A stretch of 17,175 nt of DNA from Methanomassiliicoccaceae archaeon (GCA_009784745.1 WQXR01000014.1:1-17175); one strand, 5' to 3'. Numbered from the stretch's first letter, positions 1 through 7,271 are shown. Numbers and translations are program-made. The notes: generated by a model not told the origin, from the letters alone.

Positions 1-228
1 CTTCAGAGCAACAGTATGATTTTCTCCGGCCGCGATCATCATGAGATCGCCTGGTATCGGCGGCGTTGTGTCCGCTTCCGCCGATATCGTCGACGATGAC
101 CATTCCGCGTCCGTATCGTTATCGAACGATATGAACGGCAACACGGAGAATACCATTATCGCTGTCACAAAAAACGCTAAGAACAATTTACCTTTGTTCA
201 AAGAGGGGGGGGGGCAAATTCTATTCAT
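1..228 (-). CDS. Secreted RCC1-repeat protein, N-terminal part (runs off left edge)
   Basis: Read on the minus strand from ATG at 228, 76 codons stay open to the window edge, so the gene is partial. The product starts with MNRIC, three prolines and SLNKGK, then a hydrophobic segment at residues 15-33 that acts as a signal peptide or anchor. A Ser/Thr/acidic linker (about 36-60) follows, ending in AAGENHTVALK, the typical core of an RCC1 (beta-propeller) repeat. It is probably an extracellular or surface-bound propeller protein; its ligand is unknown. AAGGT about 8 nt before the ATG is a modest ribosome binding site. The C10 tract at 205-214 lies inside codons 5-8; losing or gaining one base gives a stop within a few codons. 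A TTG at 201-199, just after the tract, is an alternative start that would put the tract in the leader. Confidence 0.75.
   Translation of the reverse strand, partial: MNRICPPPSLNKGKLFLAFFVTAIMVFSVLPFISFDNDTDAEWSSSTISAEADTTPPIPGDLMMIAAGENHTVALK
205..214 (-). repeat. C10 homopolymer inside the start of the RCC1-repeat gene
   Basis: Ten consecutive C on the coding (minus) strand, G on the plus strand. With ten C the ATG at 228 reads through into the signal peptide. With nine C the frame stops after 9 codons; with eleven C it stops after 13 codons. This is the layout of a slipped-strand ON/OFF contingency locus. Confidence 0.7.
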
Positions 229-245
229 TGCTTTTACCTTCGTTA

Positions 246-278
246 GTAAATATATCTCATCCATGAATATAATAAAAC
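246..278 (-). promoter_or_regulatory. Candidate promoter of the RCC1-repeat gene
   Basis: Two TATA-like boxes lie upstream of the ATG at 228 on the minus strand. One reads TTTTATTAT (about 270-278), giving a leader of roughly 20 nt that would include the AAGG ribosome binding site. The other reads ATATATTTA (about 246-255), which would give an almost leaderless transcript. The first fits the ribosome binding site better. Confidence 0.4.
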
Positions 279-311
279 TTCTGTTGTCGTTCTCCTGCTT
301 CGCAGGTAAAG

Positions 312-342
312 ATATCATCTTTTTCGGAAAAGATCATGATAT
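312..342. repeat. Inverted repeat between divergent genes
   Basis: ATATCAT (312-318) pairs with ATGATAT (336-342), and an inner CTTTT...AAAAG stem closes on a TCGG loop, with a small bulge on the right. It lies between the divergently transcribed RCC1-repeat gene and the envelope operon, so it could be a shared operator or an RNA hairpin. Sequence alone does not decide. Confidence 0.4.
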
Positions 343-384
343 TGGGCATATATCCGAGCGGAAGTGAACAAACTCTCATAAGGA

Positions 385-392
385 TAATATAC
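385..392 (+). promoter_or_regulatory. TATA-like box for the envelope operon
   Basis: TAATATAC is centred about 27 bp before the ATG at 416, the spacing expected for a leaderless archaeal transcript. No ribosome binding site sits at normal spacing; AAGGA at 394-398 is too far away. Confidence 0.45.
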
Positions 393-415
393 CAAGGACG
401 CTGATTCGCCGCCGT

Positions 416-1798
416 ATGAGTCTGCTGTCCGCTATTCCGAAAGTTATCGTAATGGTGATGCAGATATCCGTTGTTGCGTTGGTGTTGCTTGCTACCGTAC
501 CTGTATTGTTCGGTCTGCAGGTGACCGATATCGAGATGGATGAGGATTCTCTGAAAATAGACGAGAACGGCGTGAGTCTTTATCTCAAAGTAGATTTCAA
601 TGCTTCCATCTATTATGATATCACCGGTTCCGTGAAGGTTGACCTGATATCCGGTAATGACAGAATATCCGTCTACAACTGGAACGGTGTTGTTGATAAG
701 AACGGCGAATCATCGATAATCATTGATGAAAGATTATCATGGGCTGCGCCCGTATTGATATTGTTGCTTTGTGCCGATGATCGTGAAAATACCGTATTAA
801 AAGTTGATGCGAGGATCTCAACACTGGGAGGAATGATGTCCGCCGTTGCCAAGGCGGACATGAACCTCGGTAACGTATTGGGAATGAGCACATCGAAACT
901 TACGTTCACACACATCGGCGCTGCCGATGTTGATAATTGCAACGGGATCTCCGCCGAGATCGATGTTGACGAATCATCTGTGCTCGGAGAACTTTTAGGT
1001 AACTTCATCGGCGGTATCGACTTAAGCGATCTGGATGATCTGAAGGATTATATCAGCCTCCTTGACATGAATGAATTGATGGGAGATCTCGATCTTGCCG
1101 CATTGGCGGATCTGTTCAACGCTGTCATACTTTTAGGATGGGACGGTTCCCCGAAGGACATCAACATCGGCGGAGATATGTGGGCCATCGAAGGATTCGA
1201 TAACGGTGGCGGAATAATTACAACGGTCATCATGGACGACGGCGCCGGCACCAGAGTGATAATTCATTATAACAACGCCGGAGACGTCATCGGCGCGGAA
1301 ATGATAACAAGTGATATGGCGATAGGCGTAACGTACGTCGGCGGAAAGGCCAGAAGCGCAACGGTCGAAACGGATGATGCTTTGCTTACGCTGACATTCG
1401 ACGGTTCCGAGAACATTACCAAAGCGGTAATGGTGACCGGCGATACGATCCTTACCGTCGAATTCGACGCTGCCGGAGATCCGGCGACAGCATCCATGGA
1501 GACCAACATGGGCGGTACGAAAATAACGCTCAAATACGATCTTGTCGCCAATAAGATAAGCGCGAAACTCGGCGTCGATATCGGCGGTGTTGTACTGGAT
1601 GTCGGTATGATATTTGACGTCGATGATGAAACGGTAAAGATAACAATCGGAATGAACGGCGGTGCGAACAAACTGATAACGTTCCTGAACACCGCCGCAG
1701 GCAAGGCTCCAGCCGACCCAGGTTATATACCTAAGGAACAAGCAGACATGATGATCCAGATCATCAAGATATTATACGGACGGGGAGCGATACCATGA
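416..1798 (+). CDS. Membrane-anchored extracellular protein with beta-type repeats
   Basis: 460 aa, family not recognised. A hydrophobic segment at residues 9-33 is a signal anchor or uncleaved signal, so most of the chain should lie outside the membrane. Residues 35-180 look like beta-rich globular domain(s). Residues 190-240 are acidic and helix-like with repeated D-L-x-D-L motifs. Residues 265-415 hold about six imperfect units of 20-24 residues, each alternating hydrophobic and polar positions with a Gly/Asp turn and a Thr-rich second strand, for example VIIHYNNAGD, LLTLTFDGSE and ILTVEFDAAGD. This resembles a beta-meander or YD-type repeat. No catalytic motif is visible. The start has the expected leaderless spacing to the TATA-like box at 385-392. 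The gene overlaps the next by 4 bp (ATGA), so the two are probably co-translated. Confidence 0.8.
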   Translation: MSLLSAIPKVIVMVMQISVVALVLLATVPVLFGLQVTDIEMDEDSLKIDENGVSLYLKVDFNASIYYDITGSVKVDLISGNDRISVYNWNGVVDKNGESSIIIDERLSWAAPVLILLLCADDRENTVLKVDARISTLGGMMSAVAKADMNLGNVLGMSTSKLTFTHIGAADVDNCNGISAEIDVDESSVLGELLGNFIGGIDLSDLDDLKDYISLLDMNELMGDLDLAALADLFNAVILLGWDGSPKDINIGGDMWAIEGFDNGGGIITTVIMDDGAGTRVIIHYNNAGDVIGAEMITSDMAIGVTYVGGKARSATVETDDALLTLTFDGSENITKAVMVTGDTILTVEFDAAGDPATASMETNMGGTKITLKYDLVANKISAKLGVDIGGVVLDVGMIFDVDDETVKITIGMNGGANKLITFLNTAAGKAPADPGYIPKEQADMMIQIIKILYGRGAIP

Positions 1799-2388
1799 CG
1801 TTAAAGGACGACATATTGGAGGATTTCTCTCCGAAGAACGGCTCTCTGTTAGGTGCGTTCATTTCATTCCTAATTACAACAAGCATCTTTGTCATAATTC
1901 CGTTCCTCATCTTCAATTTCCTGTTCGGAGCGATGGCAGATATCGATATTGAAGAATTGAAGGATATCATGGGCGGCATCGGCGATGTTATCGACGGCAT
2001 GTGGGATTTTGCTTTTAATCTGATGAAATACGCTATTCCGTTAGTTCTTCTTTCCATTCCGGCCGGTTTCTACCGACCCGGAAGTTATGCCCGTATTCCT
2101 TTCAAGATGCTTTACGCTATGTATCTGGCTGCATGGATGTGGATCGCCTCCAGAGGCGGAATATTCGAGATACCCATAGACGATTCCTTTTTTGAAGGTC
2201 TTTCACAACTCGGATTATCAATAGGCATAGACGTAAGATACATTGTTTACGTTACGGTAATGATATGCTTCGCAAAGATGTTCCTTGCTTTCTCCGAGTT
2301 CGGAGGACACAGGAAGAAGTATCTTGAGAAGATAGAAAAGAAAAAGGATAAGATGTCCGAGAGAAAAGCAAGAAGACTCTCGGAATGA
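1795..2388 (+). CDS. Four-TM membrane protein, unknown function
   Basis: 197 aa, not recognised. Hydrophobic segments lie at about residues 18-45, 75-93, 103-118 and 148-167. The C-terminal tail (171-197) is strongly basic and charged and probably cytoplasmic. Between TM1 and TM2 is an acidic, Gly-rich amphipathic stretch (50-72). The ATG overlaps the TGA of the preceding gene, so the secreted repeat protein and this membrane protein likely work together, for example as an envelope assembly or anchoring pair. No transporter signature or nucleotide-binding motif is visible. Confidence 0.75.
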   Translation: MTLKDDILEDFSPKNGSLLGAFISFLITTSIFVIIPFLIFNFLFGAMADIDIEELKDIMGGIGDVIDGMWDFAFNLMKYAIPLVLLSIPAGFYRPGSYARIPFKMLYAMYLAAWMWIASRGGIFEIPIDDSFFEGLSQLGLSIGIDVRYIVYVTVMICFAKMFLAFSEFGGHRKKYLEKIEKKKDKMSERKARRLSE

Positions 2389-2433
2389 TAATAATAACAA
2401 CAAAATAACAGAATACCTTTCTTTGAAGCGTTA

Positions 2434-2443
2434 GTATTAAAAT
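2434..2443 (+). promoter_or_regulatory. TATA-like box before the 241-aa gene
   Basis: The A/T box GTATTAAAAT is centred about 31 bp upstream of the ATG at 2469, consistent with a very short leader. The 80-bp gap after the membrane-protein gene gives room for an independent promoter. Confidence 0.4.
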
Positions 2444-2468
2444 AAGAAGTCTTTTTCGGGATGATCAC

Positions 2469-3194
2469 ATGGGAATCAACATCGCAATAAACGAGACACA
2501 ATGCGCGAACGCTTTGTGCGGCAAATTTAAAAAGAATATCTTATCGGTGCTTGTCGATGATCCTTTGAAATATGGGGATGCAGCTGAATACGAAATATTT
2601 ATTCCGATCGAAGATGCTCTTTCTCATTTCAGCGATAAAGAGGACTTCATTAAAAGGAATAAGATAAGGGAAGAAACAACGATATTGTATCTTGACCGTC
2701 TGAAAGATGATAATGATCGCAAACTTCTTGAAAAGGTCGTTGAACGTACGTATACCGGTTGGGTAAATGTCTCCAAAGTAAATGATGATATGAAAGATGA
2801 ATTGCTCTCATCCTCTTCAACATCGGAAGGTGTGCAGACAGAATGGGATATGTTCTCCTTTGAAGAGATGGGTGACATATGCGGCAGATGCAAATTATCA
2901 TGGGATAAGGGAAGAGGTTGTGTCGGGTCCTTTGGACCCGATAACGGAAACCTTCCCGAAATTGCATCAAAGGCAGGTTGCAAAATGACGGCATCCGTTC
3001 CTGATGGTGTCTCTTCAAAGCGTGTTTACACGAAAGAGGATGCTTTGCTGCTTCTGAATGAGATACCGATACTTCGTAACGCGTTGGAAAAAGAAAGTAA
3101 ACTCGCAGTTCGCAGATATTCGGGCACCGTCGAACGTTTAGAAGCGGTCGCCAAAATATCAATTGAAGAAGGGTGCGGGTTCAGGTTCTTCTGA
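2469..3194 (+). CDS. Hypothetical protein with possible four-Cys metal site
   Basis: 241 aa, no signal peptide or TM segment, family not recognised. The N-terminal half (1-110) is mixed alpha/beta and charged. A serine-rich linker (114-120) precedes a segment with CGRC at 138-141, then C151 and C171. The spacing C-x2-C-x9-C-x19-C could bind zinc or an iron-sulfur cluster. The C-terminal region (187-232) is helical and rich in Leu, Glu and Lys, possibly a coiled coil. Further Cys at 12, 17 and 236 may be incidental. The ATG fits the upstream TATA-like box. The next small gene follows within 23 bp or overlaps, so the two probably share a transcript. Confidence 0.7.
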   Translation: MGINIAINETQCANALCGKFKKNILSVLVDDPLKYGDAAEYEIFIPIEDALSHFSDKEDFIKRNKIREETTILYLDRLKDDNDRKLLEKVVERTYTGWVNVSKVNDDMKDELLSSSSTSEGVQTEWDMFSFEEMGDICGRCKLSWDKGRGCVGSFGPDNGNLPEIASKAGCKMTASVPDGVSSKRVYTKEDALLLLNEIPILRNALEKESKLAVRRYSGTVERLEAVAKISIEEGCGFRFF

Positions 3195-3217
3195 TATCGT
3201 ATATATCAGATCACCTT

Positions 3218-3433
3218 ATGTGGGAAACGATGATATCGGAAACTGACGAAATGCAGGACGCACTGCACAAGGAGATGGAACTTCTCAAAGCACGTTTGGC
3301 TGTTGCGGAACAGCAGCGCCTGAGCGGTGTGAAGAACTATTCGCTTGATGATGCCGAGAAGATGATGAGAGACATCGTTGATTCGAAACGTAAGAACGGG
3401 GGCGGAGAGAACACGTCGCATATTGAGCGCTGA
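3218..3433 (+). CDS. Small coiled-coil protein, weakly antitoxin-like
   Basis: 71 aa from the ATG at 3218. A GTG at 3173 would add 15 residues and overlap the previous gene, while ATGs at 3230 and 3251 are shorter options; no clear ribosome binding site decides. Residues about 10-30 form a heptad-like helix rich in Glu, Leu and Ala. A turn (SGVKNYS) and a second helix (SLDDAEKMMRDIVD) follow, then a charged tail. Helix, Gly, Tyr-Ser, helix resembles the C-terminal part of some RelB/YefM-type antitoxins, but no DNA-binding N-terminus and no adjacent toxin is seen, so the resemblance may be superficial. It may instead be a partner of the upstream Cys-rich protein. Confidence 0.55.
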   Translation: MWETMISETDEMQDALHKEMELLKARLAVAEQQRLSGVKNYSLDDAEKMMRDIVDSKRKNGGGENTSHIER

Positions 3434-3519
3434 CCATCACAAAAATACCTGTTTTTCTTTAAATATTACCAACTTCGTATCATATTTCCGCCTTTTTAAA
3501 CCGAAAAGATGCGTACTTT

Positions 3520-3528
3520 TTTATATAA
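3520..3528 (+). promoter_or_regulatory. TATA-like box for the acs transcript
   Basis: TTTATATAA is the best TATA-like box in the 254-bp gap before acs. It would start transcription near 3550 and give a leader of about 140 nt containing two short upstream ORFs. A weaker box (CGATATATC, near 3570) is an alternative. Confidence 0.45.
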
Positions 3529-3613
3529 CTGCATAATTCGTTTATTTTCTGCGATTAGCGTCTTTAACAATCGATATATCTACGAATTTCGAAAAACAGT
3601 AGAAGGAATACAC

Positions 3614-3661
3614 ATGTTTAATATAGTGGAACGTTACTCCATGGTTCGGGACATCCGCTGA
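3614..3661 (+). CDS. Possible leader peptide 1 upstream of acs (15 aa)
   Basis: ATG at 3614 encodes MFNIVERYSMVRDIR then TGA. AGAAGGA lies about 6-7 nt before the ATG, a better ribosome binding site than many genes here have. It lies wholly in the acs leader, and its end enters a short hairpin (ACATCC / GGATGT, 3651-3667). It could be chance; no homology can be tested here. Confidence 0.3.
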   Translation: MFNIVERYSMVRDIR

Positions 3662-3664
3662 AGG

Positions 3665-3691
3665 ATGTTCTATTTGAAAGGGGGACATTGA
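3665..3691 (+). CDS. Possible leader peptide 2 upstream of acs (8 aa)
   Basis: ATG at 3665 begins 3 nt after the stop of the 15-aa ORF and encodes MFYLKGGH; its TGA (3689-3691) overlaps the acs ATG in TGATG. Ribosomes ending here would sit on the acs start, so acs translation could be coupled to the leader ORFs. The AGG before this ATG is a weak ribosome binding site. Confidence 0.25.
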   Translation: MFYLKGGH

Positions 3692-5640
3692 TGACACCTG
3701 ACGGATCAAAGGGACTCTATCCGCCCTCGGACGAGTATCGTAAGAGTGCGGTCATCAAAAGTGCGGAAGAATATGAGAAGATATACAACGCATCGATAGA
3801 GGATCCCGTAGCGTATTGGACTAAAGAAGCGGAACAGATAGAATGGTTCTCCAAGGATTGGAAGGACGCATTCACGTGGAACAAGAGGACAAGCGAGTTC
3901 ACATGGTTCAAAGGCGGCAAACTGAACGTTTGTTATAACTGCCTTGACAGACATGTGAAGAACGGCCTCAAGAATACTGCGGCGATCATCTTCCAGGGAG
4001 AGGAAGATGATGACGTTAAAGTATACACATACGGACGTTTACTGAACGAAGTGGAAAAATTCGCGAATGTTCTGAAGAGCAAGGGAATAAAGAAAGGCGA
4101 CAGAGTTGCCGTTTATTTACCGATGATACCGGAACTTGTTATCACGCTTTTAGCATGCACCAGGATCGGTGCGCTTCACAGTGTCGTTTTTGCAGGATTC
4201 AGTTCCGAAGCGATCTATAACAGAGTTGCGGATTGTAAGGCAAAACTCATGGTAACGTCGGACGGAAGTTTCCGTGCCGGAAAGAAGATAGACATGAAGG
4301 GCAAGGTCAACGAAGTTCTTGAAAAAGATACTGACATCAAGACGGTCATCGTTGTAAAGCGTACGAACGCGGAGATCTTCATGGAAGATGACCGCGACGT
4401 ATGGTGGCACAAAGAGATGGCAAAGGCGCCGGAAAGATGCGAACCCGAGATAATGGATGCCGAAGATCCTTTATTCCTGCTCTACACGTCAGGAACAACA
4501 GGGAAGCCGAAGGGTATGGTGCACACGAACGGCGGATACATCGTCGGTGCATATTCTTCATACAAATACGTGTTCAACTACCGTCCCGGGCAGATACACT
4601 GGTGTACCGCCGATATAGGATGGATAACCGGTCATACGTACATCCTGTACGGCCCGCTTTCGTTCGGTGCCACGACGTTATTATTCGAAGGAGTTCCGAA
4701 CTATCCCGAAGAAGATCGTTTCTGGCAGGTCGCCGAGAAATGGAAAGTGGATCTGTTCTACACTGCGCCTACGGCGCTGAGAATGATCAGAAAGAGCGGC
4801 GACGAGTGGATAAAGAAGCATGATCTCTCAAGTTTGAAGATGCTCGCAAGCGTAGGCGAACCGATCGACGCGGACGTTTGGAAATGGTATCATACCGTCA
4901 TCGGCGGAGGAAGATGTCCTATATCCGATACATGGTGGCAAACAGAGACCGGAAGCATAATCATTGCGCCGATGACCGGTGCGTTCGATCTGAAACCGGG
5001 ATCAGCAATGAAACCGCTGCCTGGTATCGAGACAACTGTGCTCAGGGAAGATAAGACAGAATGCGACGTCGGCGAGAGCGGAAGTCTGTATATCACGAGA
5101 CCGTTCCCGTCGCTTGCAAGAACAATATGGAACGATCACAAGAAATTTGTTGATCTTTACTGGTCAGCGGTGAACGGATATTACCTTACCGGCGACGGTG
5201 CGAAGATCGACCCTGACGGCGATCACTGGTTGTTAGGACGTGTGGATGATGTCATAAGCGTCGCAGGCCACAGGATAGGTGCGGCGGAAATTGAAGCGGC
5301 GCTCATATCGCACAGAGCTGTTGCGGAAGCAGCCGTTGTTCCTGTTCCGGATGAGATAAAAGGCGAAGCGATATACACATTTGTTACGCTCAAGAACGGC
5401 TTTGTCGATTCGGATGAACTGAAAAAGGAACTTATCAACCAAGTTCGTAACGTCGTCGGCCCTATCGCAACACCGAAAACGATACAGATATCATCGGGAT
5501 TGCCGAAAACGCGCAGCGGCAAGATCATGCGCCGGATATTGAGAAAAATAGCCGGCGGCGGTAAGTACGATGATCTCGGGGACACGACAACATTACTTGA
5601 TCCCAAGATAGTGGAATCGCTTATCGAAGGCAGAAAGTAA
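3691..5640 (+). CDS. acs: Acetyl-CoA synthetase, AMP-forming
   Basis: 649 aa, normal length for Acs. It catalyses acetate + ATP + CoA to acetyl-CoA + AMP + PPi in the cytoplasm; in a methylotrophic or heterotrophic methanogen its main role would be acetate assimilation. Visible motifs are YTSGTTGKPKG (265-275, phosphate-binding loop), DTWWQTETG (413-421, with the tryptophan that narrows the pocket to acetate), YYLTGD (497-502), GRVDD (516-520, hinge) and SGKIMRR (609-615), whose Lys611 is the catalytic, acetylatable lysine. ATG 3691 is chosen over TTG 3688 because GGGGG at 3680-3684 gives a 6-nt spacing. No partner gene is adjacent; the gene has its own leader and terminator and is likely monocistronic. 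No acetyltransferase or deacetylase acting on Lys611 is evident next to it, though a GNAT domain occurs at 14339-16192. Confidence 0.97.
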   Translation: MTPDGSKGLYPPSDEYRKSAVIKSAEEYEKIYNASIEDPVAYWTKEAEQIEWFSKDWKDAFTWNKRTSEFTWFKGGKLNVCYNCLDRHVKNGLKNTAAIIFQGEEDDDVKVYTYGRLLNEVEKFANVLKSKGIKKGDRVAVYLPMIPELVITLLACTRIGALHSVVFAGFSSEAIYNRVADCKAKLMVTSDGSFRAGKKIDMKGKVNEVLEKDTDIKTVIVVKRTNAEIFMEDDRDVWWHKEMAKAPERCEPEIMDAEDPLFLLYTSGTTGKPKGMVHTNGGYIVGAYSSYKYVFNYRPGQIHWCTADIGWITGHTYILYGPLSFGATTLLFEGVPNYPEEDRFWQVAEKWKVDLFYTAPTALRMIRKSGDEWIKKHDLSSLKMLASVGEPIDADVWKWYHTVIGGGRCPISDTWWQTETGSIIIAPMTGAFDLKPGSAMKPLPGIETTVLREDKTECDVGESGSLYITRPFPSLARTIWNDHKKFVDLYWSAVNGYYLTGDGAKIDPDGDHWLLGRVDDVISVAGHRIGAAEIEAALISHRAVAEAAVVPVPDEIKGEAIYTFVTLKNGFVDSDELKKELINQVRNVVGPIATPKTIQISSGLPKTRSGKIMRRILRKIAGGGKYDDLGDTTTLLDPKIVESLIEGRK

Positions 5641-5649
5641 AACAAAAAC

Positions 5650-5679
5650 AGGGACGAGTTCCCTTTTTTTTCATTTTTT
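5650..5679 (+). terminator. Terminator after acs
   Basis: Stem AGGGA (5650-5654) and TCCCT (5660-5664) with a 5-nt loop is followed directly by eight T and then a second T6 run. It begins 10 bp after the acs stop. Archaea terminate mainly on the T-runs, and both signals are present here. Confidence 0.75.
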
Positions 5680-5726
5680 AACATCGTTAGAAGTTGTATA
5701 TTTCTGACAAAAGATTGTAAAAATCT

Positions 5727-5819
5727 GATAAAACAGATAATATATCAGATAAACAATATAATAAATAAGATAAAACAGATAATATATCAGATAAAAAATA
5801 TAATAAATAAGATAAAACT
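5727..5819. repeat. 42-bp tandem repeat, 2.2 copies, upstream of the AlbA_2 regulator
   Basis: Two 42-bp units (5727-5768 and 5769-5810) differ at one base (C5754 against A5796), and a third begins at 5811 with GATAAAACT. Units are almost pure A/T with CAGATA and ATCAGATA words; CTGATA (5725-5730) and TATCAG (5743-5748) form inverted repeats. The array ends at the TATA-like box of the next gene, so it occupies the position of an upstream regulatory region. There is no unique spacer, so it is not CRISPR. Confidence 0.85.
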
Positions 5820-5826
5820 TAAATAT
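5819..5826 (+). promoter_or_regulatory. TATA-like box of the AlbA_2 regulator gene
   Basis: TTAAATAT is centred about 24 bp before the ATG at 5847, fitting a leaderless transcript. TTTGGTAT (5833-5840) follows; the same word lies at a similar place after the box of the next gene (7423-7430). Confidence 0.5.
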
Positions 5827-5846
5827 GTGTTATTTGGTATATTAGC

Positions 5847-7271
5847 ATGGATCTGATATTTGACGGTAATCTCTGCCTGAACAAAGAGGACATGTTCTTT
5901 GAAGCGAAATCAGCGATCAAAGGCATTCCCATGAGCACATGGGAATCATATTCTGCATTTGCCAATTCATTCGGAGGTGTTATTATTCTCGGCCTTGATG
6001 AAAAAGACGGTGCACTGGTGGTAGGCGGTGTTAAAGACACGAAGAAGATCGTGAACGAAATATGGAACACCGTTAACAACCCGCAAAAGATCAACTGCAA
6101 CATCCTGAGGGCGGACGATGTGAATGTTACAGAACATAACGGAAAAGAGATCATCACCATTAACGTTCCGCGCGCGGACAGACACGACTGTCCCGTATAC
6201 ATCAATAATGATCTGTACGGAGGTACGTTCCGTCGGAACGGACCAAATGATCATCGTTGCAACAGACCTGAGATCGCAAGTATGGTACGCGAAAGTGCGG
6301 ACATGCCTCTCGATGCGTCAGTTCTTGATGATTTTGATATGAATGATATTGATCTCGATACACTTTCAAGATACAGAACATTCATGAGACTGGGCGACGA
6401 GAAGCATCTTTGGAATACTGTCCGTGATGATGAATTCCTCAGGCTCATCGGAGCCGTGAAGAAAGATAAGAACGGAGAACTGCGTCCGACAATGGCCGGT
6501 CTGCTCATGTTCGGCCACGAGTATAGGATATCCTGCGAATTGCCTGATTATAAATTAGATTACATGGAATACATAAGGTCCGGGGCGGAATGGGAACATC
6601 GTATCATTTCCGGCGATGGCCGATGGAGCGGAAATGTATTTGATTTTTACATGAATGTGGCGAACCGTTTGTCCGTATCTGTGAACCGCCCGTTTTCCAT
6701 AGGCGGTGACTGGAGAAGGATCGATGACACGGATATAGATAAGGCGCTCAGAGAATCGCTGATCAATGCGCTGGTCCATACGGATTACAGAGGTCGCGCA
6801 GGCATCAGAATGGAAGTGCGGCCTGATGTTGTTATCGTGCGGAATCCCGGACTGTTCCGCATACCTATACGGACAGCAAAAGAAGGCGGATACAGTGATC
6901 CGCGCAATCCGACCCTTGCGAAGATGTTCTCATTGATCGGCGCGGCTGAAAGAGCGGGTAGCGGACTGTACCGCATAATGGAAACATGGAAGAATAACGG
7001 CCTTGAATCCCCTTTGATAGAGGAGGATCTTGAACCGCCGTCCGTGCAGATCATACTCTCTATGAAAGCAGATCCCCGAACATCCGTGATATCAGAGGAG
7101 AACAGGATAATCAATATCATGGCTACGGACGGCAACGTATCGATAGAAAAAATATCTCAGATGACGGGGATAACAAAATCCAGGGTCGAAATGAATATAA
7201 AGAAACTCAGGGAAGCAGGGAGAGTAAAAAGGATCGGTGAGAAAAGAGGCGGTCGATGGATGGTCGTGTAA
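5847..7271 (+). CDS. AlbA_2 / ATP-binding (AAA_4-type) transcriptional regulator
   Basis: 474 aa. The N-terminal AlbA_2 (Schlafen-like) domain spans about residues 15-140: EAKSA near 19-23 begins it and SFGGVIILGL at 41-50 is its typical core. The GHKL-like ATP-binding region of this family follows at about 295-385, with RESLINALVHTDY (302-314), RNPGLF (332-337) and ERAGSGLYRI (368-377). Residues 417-472 form a winged helix with SQMTGITKSRVEMN as recognition helix and a basic wing. Such proteins are often labelled putative transcriptional regulator or RecG-like, but no helicase motif is present. It probably binds DNA in response to ATP; the tandem repeats just upstream are plausible operators. 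Its surroundings are A/T-rich and repeat-bearing, as in an accessory insertion. Confidence 0.9.
   Translation: MDLIFDGNLCLNKEDMFFEAKSAIKGIPMSTWESYSAFANSFGGVIILGLDEKDGALVVGGVKDTKKIVNEIWNTVNNPQKINCNILRADDVNVTEHNGKEIITINVPRADRHDCPVYINNDLYGGTFRRNGPNDHRCNRPEIASMVRESADMPLDASVLDDFDMNDIDLDTLSRYRTFMRLGDEKHLWNTVRDDEFLRLIGAVKKDKNGELRPTMAGLLMFGHEYRISCELPDYKLDYMEYIRSGAEWEHRIISGDGRWSGNVFDFYMNVANRLSVSVNRPFSIGGDWRRIDDTDIDKALRESLINALVHTDYRGRAGIRMEVRPDVVIVRNPGLFRIPIRTAKEGGYSDPRNPTLAKMFSLIGAAERAGSGLYRIMETWKNNGLESPLIEEDLEPPSVQIILSMKADPRTSVISEENRIINIMATDGNVSIEKISQMTGITKSRVEMNIKKLREAGRVKRIGEKRGGRWMVV

Noticed and set aside
41..367. 108-codon plus-strand ORF at the left edge
   Set aside because: It is antisense to the RCC1-repeat gene, whose signal peptide and RCC1 motif are convincing, and it runs through the homopolymer tract.
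1133..1741. 202-codon minus-strand ORF
   Set aside because: It is the reverse of the repeat-coding region of the anchored protein, with atypical composition and no start signals.
3200..3220. GATCACC before ATG 3218 as a ribosome binding site
   Set aside because: It equals the 16S rRNA tail itself, not its complement, so it cannot pair as a ribosome binding site.
5847..7271. RecG-like helicase
   Set aside because: Automated labels use this name, but no helicase motifs are present; the architecture is AlbA_2, GHKL-like ATP-binding and winged helix.
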